A DNA stretch of 36,346 nt from Providencia burhodogranariea DSM 19968 (GCF_000314855.2 NZ_KB233222.1:344881-381226); one strand, 5' to 3'; counted from the first letter of the stretch, positions 11,624-23,286 are shown. Made by a program: numbers and translations. Notes: generated from the letters alone by a model not told the origin.

Positions 11624-12634
11624 GTGAAACTGGATGAAATAGCCCGTTTAGCAGGTGTTTCCCGCACAACGGCTAGTTATGTGATCAACGGCAAGGCCAA
11701 GCAGTATCGAGTCAGCGATAAAACTGTAGAAAAAGTGATGGCAGTCGTCAGAGAGCACAATTACCATCCAAATGCTGTAGCCGCAGGGTTGCGGGCAGGG
11801 AGAACCCGTTCGATTGGGCTCGTGATCCCTGATCTCGAAAACACGAGTTATACTCGCATTGCTAATTATCTTGAACGTCAAGCACGTCAGCGCGGCTATC
11901 AGCTCTTGATTGCTTGTTCAGAAGATCAGCCTGATAACGAAATTCGTTGTGTAGAACACCTTCTCCAACGTCAAGTTGATGCAATTATCGTCTCAACGGC
12001 ACTCCCGCCTGAACATCCTTTTTATCAGCGTTGGGCAAATCGTACATTACCTATCATTGCTCTCGATAGAGCACTCGAAAAAGAGCATTTTATTAGCGTC
12101 GTCGGTGATGACCAAGAAGATGCATTGATGATTTCAGAAGAATTGAGAAAGTTTTCTGCGGAATCAGTGCTCTATCTGGGAGCATTACCCGAACTGTCCG
12201 TAAGTTATCTTCGTGAACAAGGCTTCCGTAATGGCTGGGAAGGTGATTCACGAGAAGTTAACTATCTCTATGCAAATAGCTACGAGAGGTCGTCAGCAGC
12301 AGACGTTTTTGCAAACTGGCTAGATAAAGGCAACAAAATGCCTGATGCTTTATTTACAACCTCATTCTCATTATTGCAGGGCGTACTCGATGTTGCATTA
12401 AAACGTAATGGGCGACTTCCTGAGCATATGATAATTGCAACATTTGGTGATAGTGAGCTACTCGATTTTCTCGGTTGCCCTGTTTTATCTCTCGCGCAGC
12501 GTCATAGAGATATTGCAGAACGCATTCTTGAGTTGGTGTTAGCAAGTTTAGATGAGAAGCAAAAACCGGAGCCTGGGATTACACGAATTCGTCGCCATTT
12601 ATGTCGACGTGGTAGCCTTGGTCGAAAGCAGTAG
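11624..12634 (+). CDS. cra: Catabolite repressor/activator Cra (FruR)
   Basis: Cra is a LacI-family regulator of central carbon flux. In E. coli it represses glycolytic and activates gluconeogenic genes, and is released from DNA by fructose phosphates. The start is the GTG at 11624, as in E. coli, preceded by AAAGAGGTTAAC. The product is 336 residues (E. coli 334). The N-terminal helix-turn-helix [25 protein letters not shown] and hinge [27 protein letters not shown] are almost identical to E. coli. The sugar-binding core (about 60-330) is more divergent after residue 150. It stands alone between ilvIH and mraZ with its own terminator. An earlier in-frame ATG at 11585 exists but has no family support. 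Confidence 0.96.
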   Translation: MKLDEIARLAGVSRTTASYVINGKAKQYRVSDKTVEKVMAVVREHNYHPNAVAAGLRAGRTRSIGLVIPDLENTSYTRIANYLERQARQRGYQLLIACSEDQPDNEIRCVEHLLQRQVDAIIVSTALPPEHPFYQRWANRTLPIIALDRALEKEHFISVVGDDQEDALMISEELRKFSAESVLYLGALPELSVSYLREQGFRNGWEGDSREVNYLYANSYERSSAADVFANWLDKGNKMPDALFTTSFSLLQGVLDVALKRNGRLPEHMIIATFGDSELLDFLGCPVLSLAQRHRDIAERILELVLASLDEKQKPEPGITRIRRHLCRRGSLGRKQ

Positions 12635-12717
12635 TAAAAAATACCAATTAATTAAGATTTGATGAAAATCTTGCTTTAATATTGAGTGATATTGATCACA
12701 ATTATGAGTATTATATT

Positions 12718-12746
12718 AGCCCCTATTCACAAGGGGCTTTTTATTT
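12718..12746 (+). terminator. cra terminator
   Basis: AGCCCCT (12718-12724) and AGGGGCT (12732-12738) form a perfect 7 bp stem with a 7 nt loop, followed by a T-rich tract. Confidence 0.9.
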
Positions 12747-12820
12747 ATCGTTCAAAATATGTAAAGATTTAACTTTGGGATTATTCTTAATGAGATGATT
12801 CTGATTTATTAAAATGTGAA

Positions 12821-12843
12821 AAATTAAATTAATAATTTAATTT
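12821..12843. repeat. A/T-only perfect palindrome
   Basis: AAATTAAATTA (12821-12831) and TAATTTAATTT (12833-12843) are exact inverted arms around one central A. Being composed only of A and T in AT-rich DNA, it may be chance, but 11 perfect pairs are long. Confidence 0.6.
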
Positions 12844-13241
12844 AAGAAATGATGTTTAAATAAAAAGCAATAATACATTTTTATATTCACGCTAAAGTAC
12901 TGTCTATTAAAACAGTAATTTAACCTGTTGAAAATAATGGTTTTAATTTTTTTCAGTTGTGTTGTTAGTAATATTTATTGTTATTAAATATTCATGATTA
13001 TTTTTAAAGTAGAGAATTGGTTGTTAATAAGCTGATTAAAAATGAGACATATATAAGATATATCATCATTTGCTTGTTTTTTCGGCAGTAAAATAGAGGT
13101 TGTTGTATATTTACTGTTTTTTGAGAAATAAATGAATTATATCATATCGTTATTCCTCATTTTATCTCCGAATTAAATTTTACCCACTCTTTTTTTTTCT
13201 TAATTGTTCTGTAAATAAAGCAAAAGCAACGTGTGTCTGGC

Positions 13242-13271
13242 TTGACAACGTTTTCCTACCATTCGTAAACT
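13242..13271 (+). promoter_or_regulatory. mra (dcw cluster) promoter
   Basis: TTGACA (13242-13247) is followed after 18 bp by TAAACT (13266-13271). The position, about 60 bp before mraZ and just upstream of the MraZ boxes, corresponds to the main dcw promoter known in E. coli. Confidence 0.7.
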
Positions 13272-13278
13272 TTATAAG

Positions 13279-13303
13279 TGGAGAATTGTGGGGTAAAGTG
13301 GGT
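13279..13303 (+). promoter_or_regulatory. MraZ operator, three TGGNN repeats
   Basis: TGGAG (13279-13283), TGGGG (13289-13293) and TGGGT (13299-13303) are direct repeats separated by exactly 5 bp each. This is the arrangement reported for MraZ binding in E. coli (TGGGN repeats with 5 nt spacers). The site lies just downstream of the -10 hexamer, consistent with autorepression. Confidence 0.8.
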
Positions 13304-13332
13304 AAACTGGAAATAAAGGGGTTTCACTGAGT

Positions 13333-13791
13333 ATGTTTCGTGGGGCAACGCTGGTAAATCTCGACAGCAAAGGGCGTCTTACTGTGCCCACTCGTTATAG
13401 AGGAATGCTGAGTGAGGAATCAAAAGGGCAGATGGTTTGTACCATCGACCTTCATCAACCATGCCTATTGCTTTACACCTTACCTGAATGGGAAATTATT
13501 GAAGATAAGCTCTCTCGTCTATCAACAATGAATCCAGCAGAAAGGCGTGTACAACGTCTCTTATTAGGGCATGCCAGTGAATGTCAAATGGATAATGCAG
13601 GACGTCTTTTGCTAGCCAGCACGCTGCGTCAACACGCAGGGTTAACAAAAGAAGTCATGCTGGTAGGCCAAATAAATAAATTTGAACTTTGGGATGAACA
13701 GACTTGGTATCAGCAAGTGGAACAAGACATTGCTGCTGAACATCAAACTCAAGAACCTCTGTCAACCCGCTTACAGGATTTGTCACTATAA
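13333..13791 (+). CDS. mraZ: Transcriptional regulator MraZ
   Basis: MraZ is a DNA-binding protein of the AbrB/SpoVT fold that in E. coli represses its own operon and affects other genes. Its 152 residues match E. coli exactly in length. Two tandem swapped-hairpin domains are visible: [22 protein letters not shown] near the start and [16 protein letters not shown] near residues 74-89. It is the first gene of the dcw cluster and has its putative operator 30-54 bp upstream. RsmH, encoded 2 bp downstream, is reported to antagonise it in E. coli. Confidence 0.97.
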   Translation: MFRGATLVNLDSKGRLTVPTRYRGMLSEESKGQMVCTIDLHQPCLLLYTLPEWEIIEDKLSRLSTMNPAERRVQRLLLGHASECQMDNAGRLLLASTLRQHAGLTKEVMLVGQINKFELWDEQTWYQQVEQDIAAEHQTQEPLSTRLQDLSL

Positions 13792-13793
13792 AC

Positions 13794-14744
13794 ATGACAC
13801 AGCAGCAATTTAAACACGTAACAGTACTGCTTGATGAAGCAGTCAATGGCCTGAATATTAAACCTAATGGTATTTATATTGATGGAACTTTCGGGCGTGG
13901 TGGTCATTCAAGATTAATTTTAAGCCAGTTAAATGAACAAGGTCGCCTTATCGCTATTGACCGCGATCCTGAGGCCATTAAAGCCGCTGAAGCCATTGAT
14001 GACCCTCGTTTTATGATTAAGCATGGTCCATTTTCGGCTATTGCGGAATATGTCGAAGAAGAAGGGCTAGTTGGTAAAATCGATGGCGTATTATTGGATT
14101 TAGGTGTTTCATCCCCACAATTGGATGATCCTGAACGCGGTTTTTCATTTATGCGCGATGGTCCATTAGATATGCGTATGGATCCAACAAAAGGTCAGTC
14201 GGCAGAACAATGGCTGATGAATGCAGAAGCTGATGATATTGCTTGGGTTCTAAAAACATTTGGTGAAGAACGTTTTGCAAAGCGTATTGCTAGAGCCATT
14301 GTGGAACGTAACCACAATGCGGAAGAGGAGCCGTTAACCCGGACACGCCAATTAGCGGAACTGATTGCTAAAGTGAGCCCGCTAAAAGAGCGTCATAAGC
14401 ATCCTGCAACGAGAAGCTTTCAAGCAATACGAATTTATATCAATAGCGAACTAGAAGAGATAGAGCGAGCGTTAGATGGCGCTATGTCAGTTTTAGCAGC
14501 AGAAGGGCGCTTATCGGTGATCAGTTTCCATTCACTGGAAGACAGGTTAGTTAAACGATTTATTCGCCAAAACAGTAAAGGGCCAAGCGTTCCTCCAGGA
14601 ATACCCTTAACTGAAGCTCAGATACGTGAACTAGGTGCTGCCAAGCTTCGTGATATTGGCAAAATGAAACCTTCTGAAGCTGAAGTTGATGAAAATCCAC
14701 GAGCTCGTAGCTCTGTACTGCGCTTTGCAGAAAGGATGGAATAA
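13794..14744 (+). CDS. rsmH: 16S rRNA m4C1402 methyltransferase
   Basis: RsmH (formerly MraW) N4-methylates C1402 of 16S rRNA in the ribosomal P site. The 316 residues (E. coli 313) show the SAM-binding [12 protein letters not shown] near residues 28-39, then [22 protein letters not shown] and the C-terminal [14 protein letters not shown] helical insertion domain lies between. It follows mraZ by 2 bp and precedes ftsL by 2 bp, so it belongs to the same transcript. Nothing unusual is seen. Confidence 0.97.
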   Translation: MTQQQFKHVTVLLDEAVNGLNIKPNGIYIDGTFGRGGHSRLILSQLNEQGRLIAIDRDPEAIKAAEAIDDPRFMIKHGPFSAIAEYVEEEGLVGKIDGVLLDLGVSSPQLDDPERGFSFMRDGPLDMRMDPTKGQSAEQWLMNAEADDIAWVLKTFGEERFAKRIARAIVERNHNAEEEPLTRTRQLAELIAKVSPLKERHKHPATRSFQAIRIYINSELEEIERALDGAMSVLAAEGRLSVISFHSLEDRLVKRFIRQNSKGPSVPPGIPLTEAQIRELGAAKLRDIGKMKPSEAEVDENPRARSSVLRFAERME

Positions 14745-14746
14745 GT

Positions 14747-15067
14747 ATGGTTCCTGAAAGGCACAGCCTAGGAAAAGTTATCGGCCGTGATCTTTTCCGT
14801 TATGGAATTATCCCATTGATTTTGCTAGCTGCCATTATTATTAGTGCAGTTTTTGTGGTGACCACTGCCCATGAAACGCGTTTATTGACAGCAGAAAAAG
14901 ATAAGTTATACGAAGAGAAAGATGCGCTTGATATCGAGTGGCGCAACTTGATCTTAGAAGAAAACGCGTTGGCAAGTCATAGTCGAGTCGAGCGTTTATC
15001 GGTTGATAAATTACAGATGGTTCATGTTGAACCGTCTAAAGAAAATATCATTGTATCTAAGCAGTAG
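14747..15067 (+). CDS. ftsL: Cell division protein FtsL
   Basis: FtsL is a bitopic inner-membrane protein that forms the FtsQ-L-B complex and helps activate FtsWI. The 106 residues hold a short cytoplasmic tail (about 1-21), one membrane segment (about 22-42, [20 protein letters not shown]) and a periplasmic coiled coil starting THLLTAEKD-like at about 47, with [17 protein letters not shown] strongly conserved. E. coli FtsL is 121 residues; the difference is a shorter cytoplasmic tail. No ATG, GTG or TTG lies between this start and the in-frame stop at 14708-14710, so the short tail is real. AGGA at 14733-14736 is the likely ribosome binding site. Confidence 0.95.
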   Translation: MVPERHSLGKVIGRDLFRYGIIPLILLAAIIISAVFVVTTAHETRLLTAEKDKLYEEKDALDIEWRNLILEENALASHSRVERLSVDKLQMVHVEPSKENIIVSKQ

Positions 15068-15079
15068 ATAAGGTTTTGA

Positions 15080-16846
15080 ATGAAAGCACCACGAGCCGCT
15101 AAAAATAAGAAACAAGAAGAAAATACCAGCTTTGTTGGCTGGCGTTTTGCTTTGCTGTGCGGATGTATTCTACTAGCTTTAGCAGGGCTTTTAGTCCGAG
15201 TTGCTTATTTACAAATTATTGCACCTGAAAAATTAGTTAAAGAGGGCGATATGCGCTCTTTACGTGTTCAAGAGGTCGCTACGACACGCGGTATGATAAG
15301 TGATAGAGAGGGGCGTCAGCTTGCGGTGAGTGTGCCGGTAAATGCGATTTGGGCTGACCCGAAGATCGTGTTTGAAAAAGGTGGAATTAGTAATGATGAA
15401 TACTGGAAAGCCCTAGCTGATGCACTTGAGATCCCCCTAGAACAAATTAACGCGAAAATATCAGCAAACCCTAAAGGGCGTTTCGTTTATCTTGCTCGTC
15501 AAGTTAATCCATCAATTGGTGAATACATCAGCAAATTGAAGGTACCTGGCATTTATCTGCGTAAAGAATCTCGTCGTTATTATCCTTCAGGGCCTGTTAC
15601 TGCTCACCTTATTGGTGTGACTAACATTGATGCGGAAGGAATAGAAGGCGTTGAAAAAAGCTTTGATCGCTGGTTAAAAGGTTCCCCAGGTGAACGAACT
15701 GTTCGTAAAGATCGTAATGGTCGAGTAATAGAAACAGTGTCATCTGTTGATAGCCAAGCAGCACACAACTTAGTATTAAGCGTTGATGAACGCATCCAAT
15801 CCATTGTTTATCGTGAACTGACTAAAGGTGTCATAGAAAATAAAGCTGAATCGGGTATTGCCATTTTAGTTGATGTGCATACAGGCGAGATTTTAGCGAT
15901 GGCAAATAGTCCATCCTATAATCCGAACAACCTTGCTGGTACGCCAATGGAAGCAATGCGTAACCGAGCAATCACAGATATTTTTGAGCCGGGTTCTACC
16001 GTTAAACCAATGGTAGTCATGACCGCGCTAAACGATGGCATTATCAAAGAAAATACTGTACTGAACACCATTCCTTATCGGGTTAACGGCCATGAAATCA
16101 AAGATGTGGCACGTTATGCGGAGTTATCAATTACGGGTATTTTACAGAAGTCGAGTAACGTGGGTGTTTCAAAACTGGCGTTAGCGATGCCTGCCACAGA
16201 GCTGGTGGATGTGTATAATCGCTTTGGGTTTGGCAAGCCGACTAATCTGGGGTTAGTCGGGGAAAGTAGTGGTATCTTTCCGAGTAAAAAAACACGGTGG
16301 TCTGATTTAGATAGGGCCACCTTTTCTTTCGGGTATGGGCAAATGGTAACACCATTACAATTAGCTCGTGCTTACGCAACAATTGGTAGTTTTGGGGTTT
16401 ATCGCCCTCTATCAATTACCAAAGTTGATCCGCCAGTGCCAGGGAATCGCGTTTTTCCTGAGCCAATTATGCGGACAGTCGTTCACATGATGGAAAGTGT
16501 TGCTTTGCCTGGAGGCGGGGGAAGGCTTGCTGCCATCAAAGGTTATCGTATCGCGATTAAAACAGGTACGGCTAAAAAAGTCGGACCCGAAGGGCGTTAC
16601 ATTAACGAATACATTGCCTATACCGCAGGCGTTGCCCCTGCAAGTAACCCACGTTACGCCCTTGTCGTTCTTATCAATGAGCCTAAAGCGGGTAAATATT
16701 ATGGTGGTGCGGTATCTGCACCAATATTTGGGTCAATCATGGGCGGTGTTTTACGCCTAATGAACATTGAACCTGATGCATTACAACAAGATGATAAAAA
16801 CGACATAGTGAACAACAAAAAAGAGGTTAAAAGTGGCAGATCGTAA
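15080..16846 (+). CDS. ftsI: Septal peptidoglycan transpeptidase FtsI (PBP3)
   Basis: FtsI is the class B penicillin-binding protein that cross-links septal peptidoglycan as partner of FtsW. The 588 residues equal the E. coli length. A cytoplasmic tail is followed by a membrane anchor at about 20-45, the non-catalytic pedestal at about 60-220 (with [12 protein letters not shown]), and the transpeptidase domain. Active-site motifs are STVK with S306, SSN at 358-360 and KTGT at 494-497. The E. coli protein is trimmed near its C-terminus by Prc. The gene overlaps murE by 14 bp. I see no insertion near the SSN or KTGT motifs of the kind linked to reduced beta-lactam binding. Confidence 0.98.
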   Translation: MKAPRAAKNKKQEENTSFVGWRFALLCGCILLALAGLLVRVAYLQIIAPEKLVKEGDMRSLRVQEVATTRGMISDREGRQLAVSVPVNAIWADPKIVFEKGGISNDEYWKALADALEIPLEQINAKISANPKGRFVYLARQVNPSIGEYISKLKVPGIYLRKESRRYYPSGPVTAHLIGVTNIDAEGIEGVEKSFDRWLKGSPGERTVRKDRNGRVIETVSSVDSQAAHNLVLSVDERIQSIVYRELTKGVIENKAESGIAILVDVHTGEILAMANSPSYNPNNLAGTPMEAMRNRAITDIFEPGSTVKPMVVMTALNDGIIKENTVLNTIPYRVNGHEIKDVARYAELSITGILQKSSNVGVSKLALAMPATELVDVYNRFGFGKPTNLGLVGESSGIFPSKKTRWSDLDRATFSFGYGQMVTPLQLARAYATIGSFGVYRPLSITKVDPPVPGNRVFPEPIMRTVVHMMESVALPGGGGRLAAIKGYRIAIKTGTAKKVGPEGRYINEYIAYTAGVAPASNPRYALVVLINEPKAGKYYGGAVSAPIFGSIMGGVLRLMNIEPDALQQDDKNDIVNNKKEVKSGRS

Positions 16847-18320
16847 TCTTTGTGATCTCCTTTCGCAATTTGGCGTTAGCACAGTAAATATCTCATTACG
16901 CGAGATGACACTAGACAGCCGTAAAGTAGCGGCAGGTGACCTATTTATCGCGATAAAAGGCCATGAATTTGATGGCCGGAGCTATATTTCTCAAGCAATT
17001 GCTCAAGGTGCTGCCGCGGTGATTGCGGAGGCTGCTGAAGAAGCAACGGAAGGTGAGATTCGCCATATTCATGGTATTCCAGTTATTTATTTAAATGACC
17101 TCAACAACCGACTTTCAGCATTAGCGGGTGAGTTCTATCAACACCCAGCATCAAAAATGAAGCTTATAGCTGTTACCGGAACTAATGGCAAAACAACGAC
17201 AACGCAACTTATAGCTCAGTGGGCAAAAGGACTTGGTGAAACGAGTGCTGTAATGGGAACTGTTGGTAATGGGCTGTTAGGGCAAGTTGCACCGAGTGAA
17301 AATACCACCGGCTCAGCTGTTGATATCCAAGTTGAATTAACTCAATTACTGAAACACAAAGCCACACTAACGGCGATGGAAGTTTCTTCTCATGGTTTAG
17401 TCCAAGGTCGTGTTGCAGCCTTACCTTTTGATGCAGCTGTTTTCACTAATTTAAGCCGTGATCATCTAGATTACCATGGCAACATGGCGAATTATGAAGC
17501 TGCTAAATGGTTACTGTTCTCAACACATCAAACAAAAACTCAAATCATTAATGCAGATGATGATGTTGGGCTTAAATGGTTACTACAATTACCTAAAGCA
17601 TGTGCTGTTTCAATGGAACAACGCATCCCAGCACAATGGCAAGGCCCTTGGTTACAAACAACTAGCGTCGATTATCATGATAGCGGAGCTACAATTTGTT
17701 TTACGTCATCATGGGGGGATGGGGAATTAAAGAGCCCATTAATGGGGGCATTTAATGTCAGTAACTTGCTGTTAGCGATGGCGACATTACTTATGATGGA
17801 CTACCCGTTAGCGCAATTATTGGATTCATCCTCATTCCTCGCGCCTGTTTGTGGCCGTATGGAAGTGTTTAGTGCACCAGATAAACCAACAGTTGTTGTC
17901 GATTATGCACATACACCAGATGCACTTGAAAAAGCCCTTGCAGCAGCACGTTTACACTGTAAAGGCCAATTATGGTGTGTTTTTGGCTGTGGTGGGGATC
18001 GAGATAAAGGTAAGCGCCCGTTAATGGGAGCATCTGCTGAAGAGTGGGCCGATAAAGTGGTTATTACTGATGATAACCCTCGTAGCGAAGAGCCTATGGC
18101 AATTATCAATGACATTATGGCGGGTATTCTTGATACTAGCCGTGTATTGGCAATTCCAGGACGTGCTGAAGCGGTCACTAGCGTTATTATGCAAGCAGGT
18201 GTAGATGATGTGATTGTTGTCGCGGGTAAAGGTCATGAAGATTATCAAATCATTGGCCATCGCCGTTTAGACTATTCCGATAGGTTAACCGTTGCAAGAT
18301 TACTGGGGGTGATAGCATGA
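16833..18320 (+). CDS. murE: UDP-MurNAc-tripeptide synthetase MurE
   Basis: MurE adds meso-diaminopimelate to UDP-MurNAc-Ala-Glu in the cytoplasm, using ATP. The 495 residues match E. coli. The GTG start at 16833 gives [10 protein letters not shown], equivalent to E. coli, and lies inside the end of ftsI. Visible are the ATP loop GTNGKTTTT at 116-124 and the DNPRSEEP motif near residue 413, which in the family marks specificity for diaminopimelate over lysine. The three Mur domains are complete. Its stop overlaps the murF start in ATGA. Confidence 0.98.
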   Translation: MADRNLCDLLSQFGVSTVNISLREMTLDSRKVAAGDLFIAIKGHEFDGRSYISQAIAQGAAAVIAEAAEEATEGEIRHIHGIPVIYLNDLNNRLSALAGEFYQHPASKMKLIAVTGTNGKTTTTQLIAQWAKGLGETSAVMGTVGNGLLGQVAPSENTTGSAVDIQVELTQLLKHKATLTAMEVSSHGLVQGRVAALPFDAAVFTNLSRDHLDYHGNMANYEAAKWLLFSTHQTKTQIINADDDVGLKWLLQLPKACAVSMEQRIPAQWQGPWLQTTSVDYHDSGATICFTSSWGDGELKSPLMGAFNVSNLLLAMATLLMMDYPLAQLLDSSSFLAPVCGRMEVFSAPDKPTVVVDYAHTPDALEKALAAARLHCKGQLWCVFGCGGDRDKGKRPLMGASAEEWADKVVITDDNPRSEEPMAIINDIMAGILDTSRVLAIPGRAEAVTSVIMQAGVDDVIVVAGKGHEDYQIIGHRRLDYSDRLTVARLLGVIA

Positions 18321-19690
18321 TCCCTTTGACTCTGAATCAACTTGCAAATATTACGGCTGGAACATTATTTAGTGTTGATAATATCGATGCTACAACGCTC
18401 GTGTTAAGTGATGTGAGTACAGATAGTCGCAGGGTAGGTGATAATTGCTTATTTATTGCATTAAAAGGCGAGCGTTTTGATGCACATGATTTTGTTTCTT
18501 CTGTCGTTGACGCTGGTGTCGCGGCTCTGCTTGTCGAGCGTGAACTTGCAGTTGATTGCCCACAGGTTATTGTCAAGGATTCCCGTTTAGCTATGGGGCA
18601 ACTTGCCGCATGGGTACGTCAGCAAAGCCAAGCTAAAGTTGTTGGTTTGACAGGGTCGTCAGGAAAAACCTCTGTTAAAGAAATGACAGCATCAATATTG
18701 TCTGAGCGAGGTAAAACACTTTATACCGCGGGTAATTTGAACAATGATATTGGTGTGCCATTAACTTTATTTAGGCTGACACATGAATATGATTATGCAG
18801 TCATTGAAATGGGGGCAAACCATCCTCACGAAATCGCTTATACCACAAATATTGTGAAGCCACAGACGGCACTAGTGAATAATCTATTTGCGGCGCATTT
18901 AGCTGGTTTCGGATCTCCAGATGGCGTGGCTCGCGCAAAAGGTGAGATTTATCAAGGCTTACCTGATGAAGGAACTGCAATTGTTAATCTTGATAGCTGC
19001 TCAACACAATGGGCGTTCCAACCAAGACAAACGGTATGGTACTACTCATTGACAGCTCAAGCAAAAGCCGATTTTTATCCATCTAATATTCAGATTAAAC
19101 AACTCACCACTAATTTTACGCTACATACACCAGTAGGGCATGTAGCCATTACGCTGCCACTACCCGGAGTACATAACATTGCTAATGTATTAGCCGCTAG
19201 TGCACTTGCTATTTCTGTTGGTGCAACTCTTGAGGATATTCGTAATGGACTTGCAACAACTCAAGCTGTCCCAGGACGCTTATATCCAGTGCAATTAAGT
19301 GAAAATAAAGTGGTATTGGATGATACATACAACGCCAACGATGGTTCCATGATTGCAGCGATCAATGTGCTAGCTAAAATGCCGGGCTATCGTATTTTAG
19401 TTTCTGGCGATATGGGCGAGCTTGGTGATTATGCACAAGAGTGCCATCAACGCGTAGGTGCTGCCGCAAAAGATGCAGGTTTGGATAAAGTGCTGAGCGT
19501 AGGTACGTTGAGTGAAATAATCAGTAAATCTAGCGAATGCGGTGAGCATTTTACATTCAAAAGAGATTTATTAACCCGACTAATTCCGCTAATTCAGCAG
19601 AATGATGTTGTTTCTATTCTAGTTAAGGGTTCACGCAGTTCCGCGATGGAAGATGTTGTGAATGCATTGAAGGAGTGCTTTGCATGTTAG
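18317..19690 (+). CDS. murF: UDP-MurNAc-pentapeptide synthetase MurF
   Basis: MurF ligates D-Ala-D-Ala to UDP-MurNAc-tripeptide, completing the pentapeptide precursor. The 457 residues (E. coli 452) show the ATP loop TGSSGKTS at 112-119, the central-domain [10 protein letters not shown] and the C-terminal [11 protein letters not shown]. The start overlaps the murE stop by 4 bp, and the stop overlaps mraY by 7 bp, so translation is probably coupled on both sides. No anomaly was seen. Confidence 0.98.
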   Translation: MIPLTLNQLANITAGTLFSVDNIDATTLVLSDVSTDSRRVGDNCLFIALKGERFDAHDFVSSVVDAGVAALLVERELAVDCPQVIVKDSRLAMGQLAAWVRQQSQAKVVGLTGSSGKTSVKEMTASILSERGKTLYTAGNLNNDIGVPLTLFRLTHEYDYAVIEMGANHPHEIAYTTNIVKPQTALVNNLFAAHLAGFGSPDGVARAKGEIYQGLPDEGTAIVNLDSCSTQWAFQPRQTVWYYSLTAQAKADFYPSNIQIKQLTTNFTLHTPVGHVAITLPLPGVHNIANVLAASALAISVGATLEDIRNGLATTQAVPGRLYPVQLSENKVVLDDTYNANDGSMIAAINVLAKMPGYRILVSGDMGELGDYAQECHQRVGAAAKDAGLDKVLSVGTLSEIISKSSECGEHFTFKRDLLTRLIPLIQQNDVVSILVKGSRSSAMEDVVNALKECFAC

Positions 19691-20766
19691 TCTGGCTTGC
19701 CGAAATATTGGTGCATCATTTTTCTGTCTTTAACGTCTTCTCATATTTGACGTTTAGAGCCATTGTCGGTTTGCTGACGGCACTTGCTATTGCATTATGG
19801 ATGGGGCCACATCTCATCGCTTACTTACAAAAAATGCAAATTGGGCAAGTCGTTCGTAGCGAAGGCCCTGAGTCGCATTTTAGTAAACGCGGAACACCGA
19901 CTATGGGTGGCCTACTTATTCTGTTTTCTATTAGTGTATCTGTACTGTTATGGGCTCGTTTAGATAACCCTTATGTTTGGTGTGTGCTACTAGTGTTAGT
20001 GGGCTATGGCATCGTAGGTTTTGTTGATGACTATCGCAAAGTCGTCAGAAAAGATACTCGTGGTTTAATTGCTCGCTGGAAATATTTTTGGCAGTCGGTT
20101 ATTGCTTTAGTCGTTGCATTTTCAATGTATGCGATTGGTAAAGATACACCAGCAACTCAGTTGGTTGTTCCTTTCTTTAAAGATGTCATGCCGCAACTAG
20201 GTTTACTTTATATATTATTAGCTTACTTTGTGATTGTTGGTACAAGTAACGCGGTAAACTTGACGGATGGTCTTGATGGTTTAGCGATAATGCCAACTGT
20301 GTTTGTTGCCGCCGGTTTTGCCCTAGTTGCATGGGCAACGGGTAACGTCAATTTTGCCAGTTATTTGCATATTCCATACTTACCGCATGCGGGTGAGCTC
20401 GTTATTGTTTGTACGGCGATTGTAGGTGCAGGCTTAGGTTTTCTCTGGTTTAACACTTACCCAGCACAAGTTTTTATGGGGGATGTAGGCTCACTTGCGC
20501 TAGGTGGTGCATTGGGTACTATCGCAGTACTATTACGCCAAGAGTTTTTGCTTGTCATTATGGGGGGAGTATTTGTAGTTGAAACATTATCCGTCATTCT
20601 ACAAGTGGGATCTTTCAAATTAAGGGGCCAACGCATATTTCGCATGGCTCCGATTCATCATCACTATGAATTAAAGGGTTGGCCAGAACCACGTGTTATT
20701 GTGCGTTTTTGGATTATCTCTTTAATGTTAGTTCTAATTGGACTAGCGACATTGAAGGTACGTTAA
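19684..20766 (+). CDS. mraY: Phospho-MurNAc-pentapeptide translocase MraY
   Basis: MraY is a polytopic inner-membrane enzyme that transfers phospho-MurNAc-pentapeptide to undecaprenyl phosphate, forming lipid I. I chose the ATG at 19684, which gives [10 protein letters not shown] as in E. coli and exactly 360 residues; a start nine bases earlier is possible but unsupported. About ten membrane segments are apparent. Catalytic and Mg2+-binding motifs are visible: [35 protein letters not shown] and the histidine cluster [13 protein letters not shown]. It is the target of several nucleoside antibiotics. Confidence 0.98.
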   Translation: MLVWLAEILVHHFSVFNVFSYLTFRAIVGLLTALAIALWMGPHLIAYLQKMQIGQVVRSEGPESHFSKRGTPTMGGLLILFSISVSVLLWARLDNPYVWCVLLVLVGYGIVGFVDDYRKVVRKDTRGLIARWKYFWQSVIALVVAFSMYAIGKDTPATQLVVPFFKDVMPQLGLLYILLAYFVIVGTSNAVNLTDGLDGLAIMPTVFVAAGFALVAWATGNVNFASYLHIPYLPHAGELVIVCTAIVGAGLGFLWFNTYPAQVFMGDVGSLALGGALGTIAVLLRQEFLLVIMGGVFVVETLSVILQVGSFKLRGQRIFRMAPIHHHYELKGWPEPRVIVRFWIISLMLVLIGLATLKVR

Positions 20767-20767
20767 G

Positions 20768-22093
20768 ATGGAACATTTTCAGGGCAAACAGTATCAGGGT
20801 AAACAAGTGGTCATCATTGGCCTTGGCTTAACAGGGCTATCTTGTGTGCATTTTTTCTTATCTCAGGGGGTGATTCCCCGAGTGATGGATACTCGCGCTA
20901 TGCCGTCAGGAGTAGATCAATTACCTGAAAATGTTAAATGTCATTGCGGAAGTTTAAATAATCAATGGTTGCAAGAATCAGATCTTATTGTGGTAAGTCC
21001 AGGTGTTGCACTAGCAACACCTGAATTACAACAAGCTGCAATGAATGGAATTGAGATTGTCGGGGATATTGAACTTTTTTGCCGTGAAGTTGACGCCCCT
21101 GTTATTGCTATCACAGGCTCTAACGGTAAAAGTACTGTGACCTCTCTCGTTGGTGAAATAGCGAAAGCGGCGGGTATATCTGTTGGTATAGGTGGAAATA
21201 TTGGTATTCCAGCCTTGTCATTATTAAGCCAAGGTCATCAACTTTATGTGCTTGAATTATCAAGCTTTCAATTAGAAACAACGTCAAGTTTAAAAGCGCT
21301 TGCCGCAACTGTGCTGAATGTCACTGAAGACCATATGGATCGCTATCCAGTCGGTTTGGTCCAGTATCGAGATGCTAAACTCCGTATTTATCAAAATGCG
21401 CTCAACTGTGTAGTGAATGCTCAAGACTCATTAACCTTGCCATTAAATAAAACGAGCGATGAGTGCATCAGTTTTGGCATAGATGATGGGGATTATTATT
21501 TTGATACACATCAACGCACGTTAGTCGCAAAAGGCGAAGTGGTCATTAATGTTGCTGATATGTATTTTACAGGGCAACACAATTACACCAATGCATTAGC
21601 TGCACTTGCTCTGGCCGATATTGCAGGCATTCCACGTGATGCAAGTTTAAGCGTATTAAAAAGTTATACTGGCTTAGTTCATCGATTCCAATTAGTGCTA
21701 TTTAATAATGGGGTGCGTTGGATCAACGATTCTAAAGCGACTAATGTGGGCAGTACTGAAGCCGCACTAAATGGTTTGAAAGTCGATGGAACATTGCATC
21801 TTTTACTCGGCGGAGATGGAAAATCTGCTGATTTTTCTCCGTTAAAAGCTTACCTAGCCGAAGATAACGTTCGTCTATATTGTTTTGGTCGTGATGGTAA
21901 GGCTCTAGCACAATTAGAACCGGAAAAATCAATTCTGACTGAAACGATGGAACAGAGTATTAGGTATCTCGCACCCAATTTAAAGGCGGGTGATATGGTA
22001 TTGCTTTCACCTGCTTGCGCGAGTATTGATCAATTCAAAAACTTTGAGCAACGCGGTGTTATTTTTGCGCAGTTAGCGAAGGAGCTTGGTTGA
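20768..22093 (+). CDS. murD: UDP-MurNAc-Ala--D-glutamate ligase MurD
   Basis: MurD adds D-glutamate to UDP-MurNAc-L-Ala. The 441 residues (E. coli 438) include the N-terminal UDP-binding [14 protein letters not shown], the ATP loop TGSNGKST at 116-123, [10 protein letters not shown] in the central domain and [16 protein letters not shown] and [18 protein letters not shown] in the C-terminal domain. The N-terminus carries a few extra residues before the nucleotide fold (a repeated QGK). It begins 1 bp after mraY. Confidence 0.98.
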   Translation: MEHFQGKQYQGKQVVIIGLGLTGLSCVHFFLSQGVIPRVMDTRAMPSGVDQLPENVKCHCGSLNNQWLQESDLIVVSPGVALATPELQQAAMNGIEIVGDIELFCREVDAPVIAITGSNGKSTVTSLVGEIAKAAGISVGIGGNIGIPALSLLSQGHQLYVLELSSFQLETTSSLKALAATVLNVTEDHMDRYPVGLVQYRDAKLRIYQNALNCVVNAQDSLTLPLNKTSDECISFGIDDGDYYFDTHQRTLVAKGEVVINVADMYFTGQHNYTNALAALALADIAGIPRDASLSVLKSYTGLVHRFQLVLFNNGVRWINDSKATNVGSTEAALNGLKVDGTLHLLLGGDGKSADFSPLKAYLAEDNVRLYCFGRDGKALAQLEPEKSILTETMEQSIRYLAPNLKAGDMVLLSPACASIDQFKNFEQRGVIFAQLAKELG

Positions 22094-23286
22094 TGACCAT
22101 ACCGGGTGCTGTGCGATTAAAAAACTGGGTAATCGGTGAAAAGGGTGGGGTGATTTCTGGCTCAACACTCTACGACCGTACATTGGTGTGGCTCGCACTT
22201 GGGCTTGCAGCGATAGGCTTTGTGATGGTGACTTCAGCATCAATGCCTGTTGGTCAAAGATTGACAGATGACCCATTTTACTTTGCCAAACGTGATGTAA
22301 TGTACTTGGTTGTAGCATTCGTGCTTGTTTTAGGTGTTATGAGAGTCCCAATGGCTGTTTGGGAGAAATACAGCTTTATTATATTGATGATTTCTCTTCT
22401 ATTGTTGGCGGTGGTATTAGTTGCAGGAAGCTCAGTTAATGGTGCGTCACGTTGGATTGACGTTGGTATTGTTAAAATTCAACCCGCGGAAATATCTAAA
22501 TTTGCCTTATTTTGTTATGTATCGAGTTACTTAGTCAGGAAGTCAGAAGAGGTTCGAACTCGATTTCTTGGTTTTGTCAAACCGATGAGTATTTTGATTG
22601 GAATGGCTTCATTGCTGTTACTGCAACCTGACTTAGGGACAGTTATTGTATTAGTCGTCACTACGCTCGGGCTATTGTTCCTTGCAGGAGCAAGGCTTGC
22701 ACCATTCATTATTGGGATTGCTGCTTGTGCCGTCGGTGTGTTGGCATTGATCTGGTTTGAGCCTTATCGTTTACGTCGAGTGACATCATTTCTAAACCCA
22801 TGGGAAGATCCATTCGGTAGTGGCTATCAACTTACACAATCACTAATGGCATTTGGTCGAGGCGAAGTTTTAGGTCAAGGCTTAGGTAATTCGGTCCAAA
22901 AACTGGAATATTTACCTGAAGCGCATACTGACTTTATTTTTTCGGTTTTAGCTGAAGAGCTCGGTTACATTGGTGTTGTACTTGTTTTATTTATGGTCTT
23001 CATGTTGGCATTTCGCGCAATGATGATAGGTCGTAGAGCATTATTAGCGAATCAACTATTTGCTGGCTATTTAGCGTGCTCAATCGGTATATGGTTTACT
23101 TTTCAGGCGTTAGTCAACGTGGGAGCAGCAGCCGGTATGCTACCAACCAAAGGATTAACATTACCGCTAATTAGCTATGGTGGTTCGAGTTTATTAGTGA
23201 TGTCTGCGGCAATAGCTGTATTGTTAAGAGTGGATTTTGAAACGCGGTTGGAAAAAGCTCAGGCGTTTGTAAGGAGTGCAAAATGA
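22093..23286 (+). CDS. ftsW: Septal peptidoglycan polymerase FtsW
   Basis: FtsW is a SEDS-family glycosyltransferase that polymerises lipid II at the septum together with FtsI. I chose the ATG at 22093, which shares one base with the murD stop and has AGGAG at 22079-22083; the frame could also start at a TTG three bases earlier. The 397 residues (E. coli 414) have about ten membrane segments. Family signatures include [42 protein letters not shown] with the conserved acidic residues, and [10 protein letters not shown]. The cytoplasmic N-terminus is shorter than in E. coli. Confidence 0.97.
   Translation: MTIPGAVRLKNWVIGEKGGVISGSTLYDRTLVWLALGLAAIGFVMVTSASMPVGQRLTDDPFYFAKRDVMYLVVAFVLVLGVMRVPMAVWEKYSFIILMISLLLLAVVLVAGSSVNGASRWIDVGIVKIQPAEISKFALFCYVSSYLVRKSEEVRTRFLGFVKPMSILIGMASLLLLQPDLGTVIVLVVTTLGLLFLAGARLAPFIIGIAACAVGVLALIWFEPYRLRRVTSFLNPWEDPFGSGYQLTQSLMAFGRGEVLGQGLGNSVQKLEYLPEAHTDFIFSVLAEELGYIGVVLVLFMVFMLAFRAMMIGRRALLANQLFAGYLACSIGIWFTFQALVNVGAAAGMLPTKGLTLPLISYGGSSLLVMSAAIAVLLRVDFETRLEKAQAFVRSAK

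Larger units (their letters stand above)
12635..13332. other. AT-rich gap between cra and mraZ
   Basis: This 698 bp region has no convincing gene on either strand. It contains the cra terminator near its left end, an A/T-only palindrome at 12821-12843, a TACTGT/ACAGTA inverted repeat at 12898-12917, and the mra promoter with MraZ boxes at its right end. The rest is low-complexity AT-rich DNA where I see nothing definite. Confidence 0.6.

Noticed and set aside
13242-13262. Cra operator at the mra promoter (AACGTTTTCC around the -35 element)
   Set aside because: The best alignment to the Cra consensus core has two mismatches in the essential TGAA part, so it is not supported by sequence alone.
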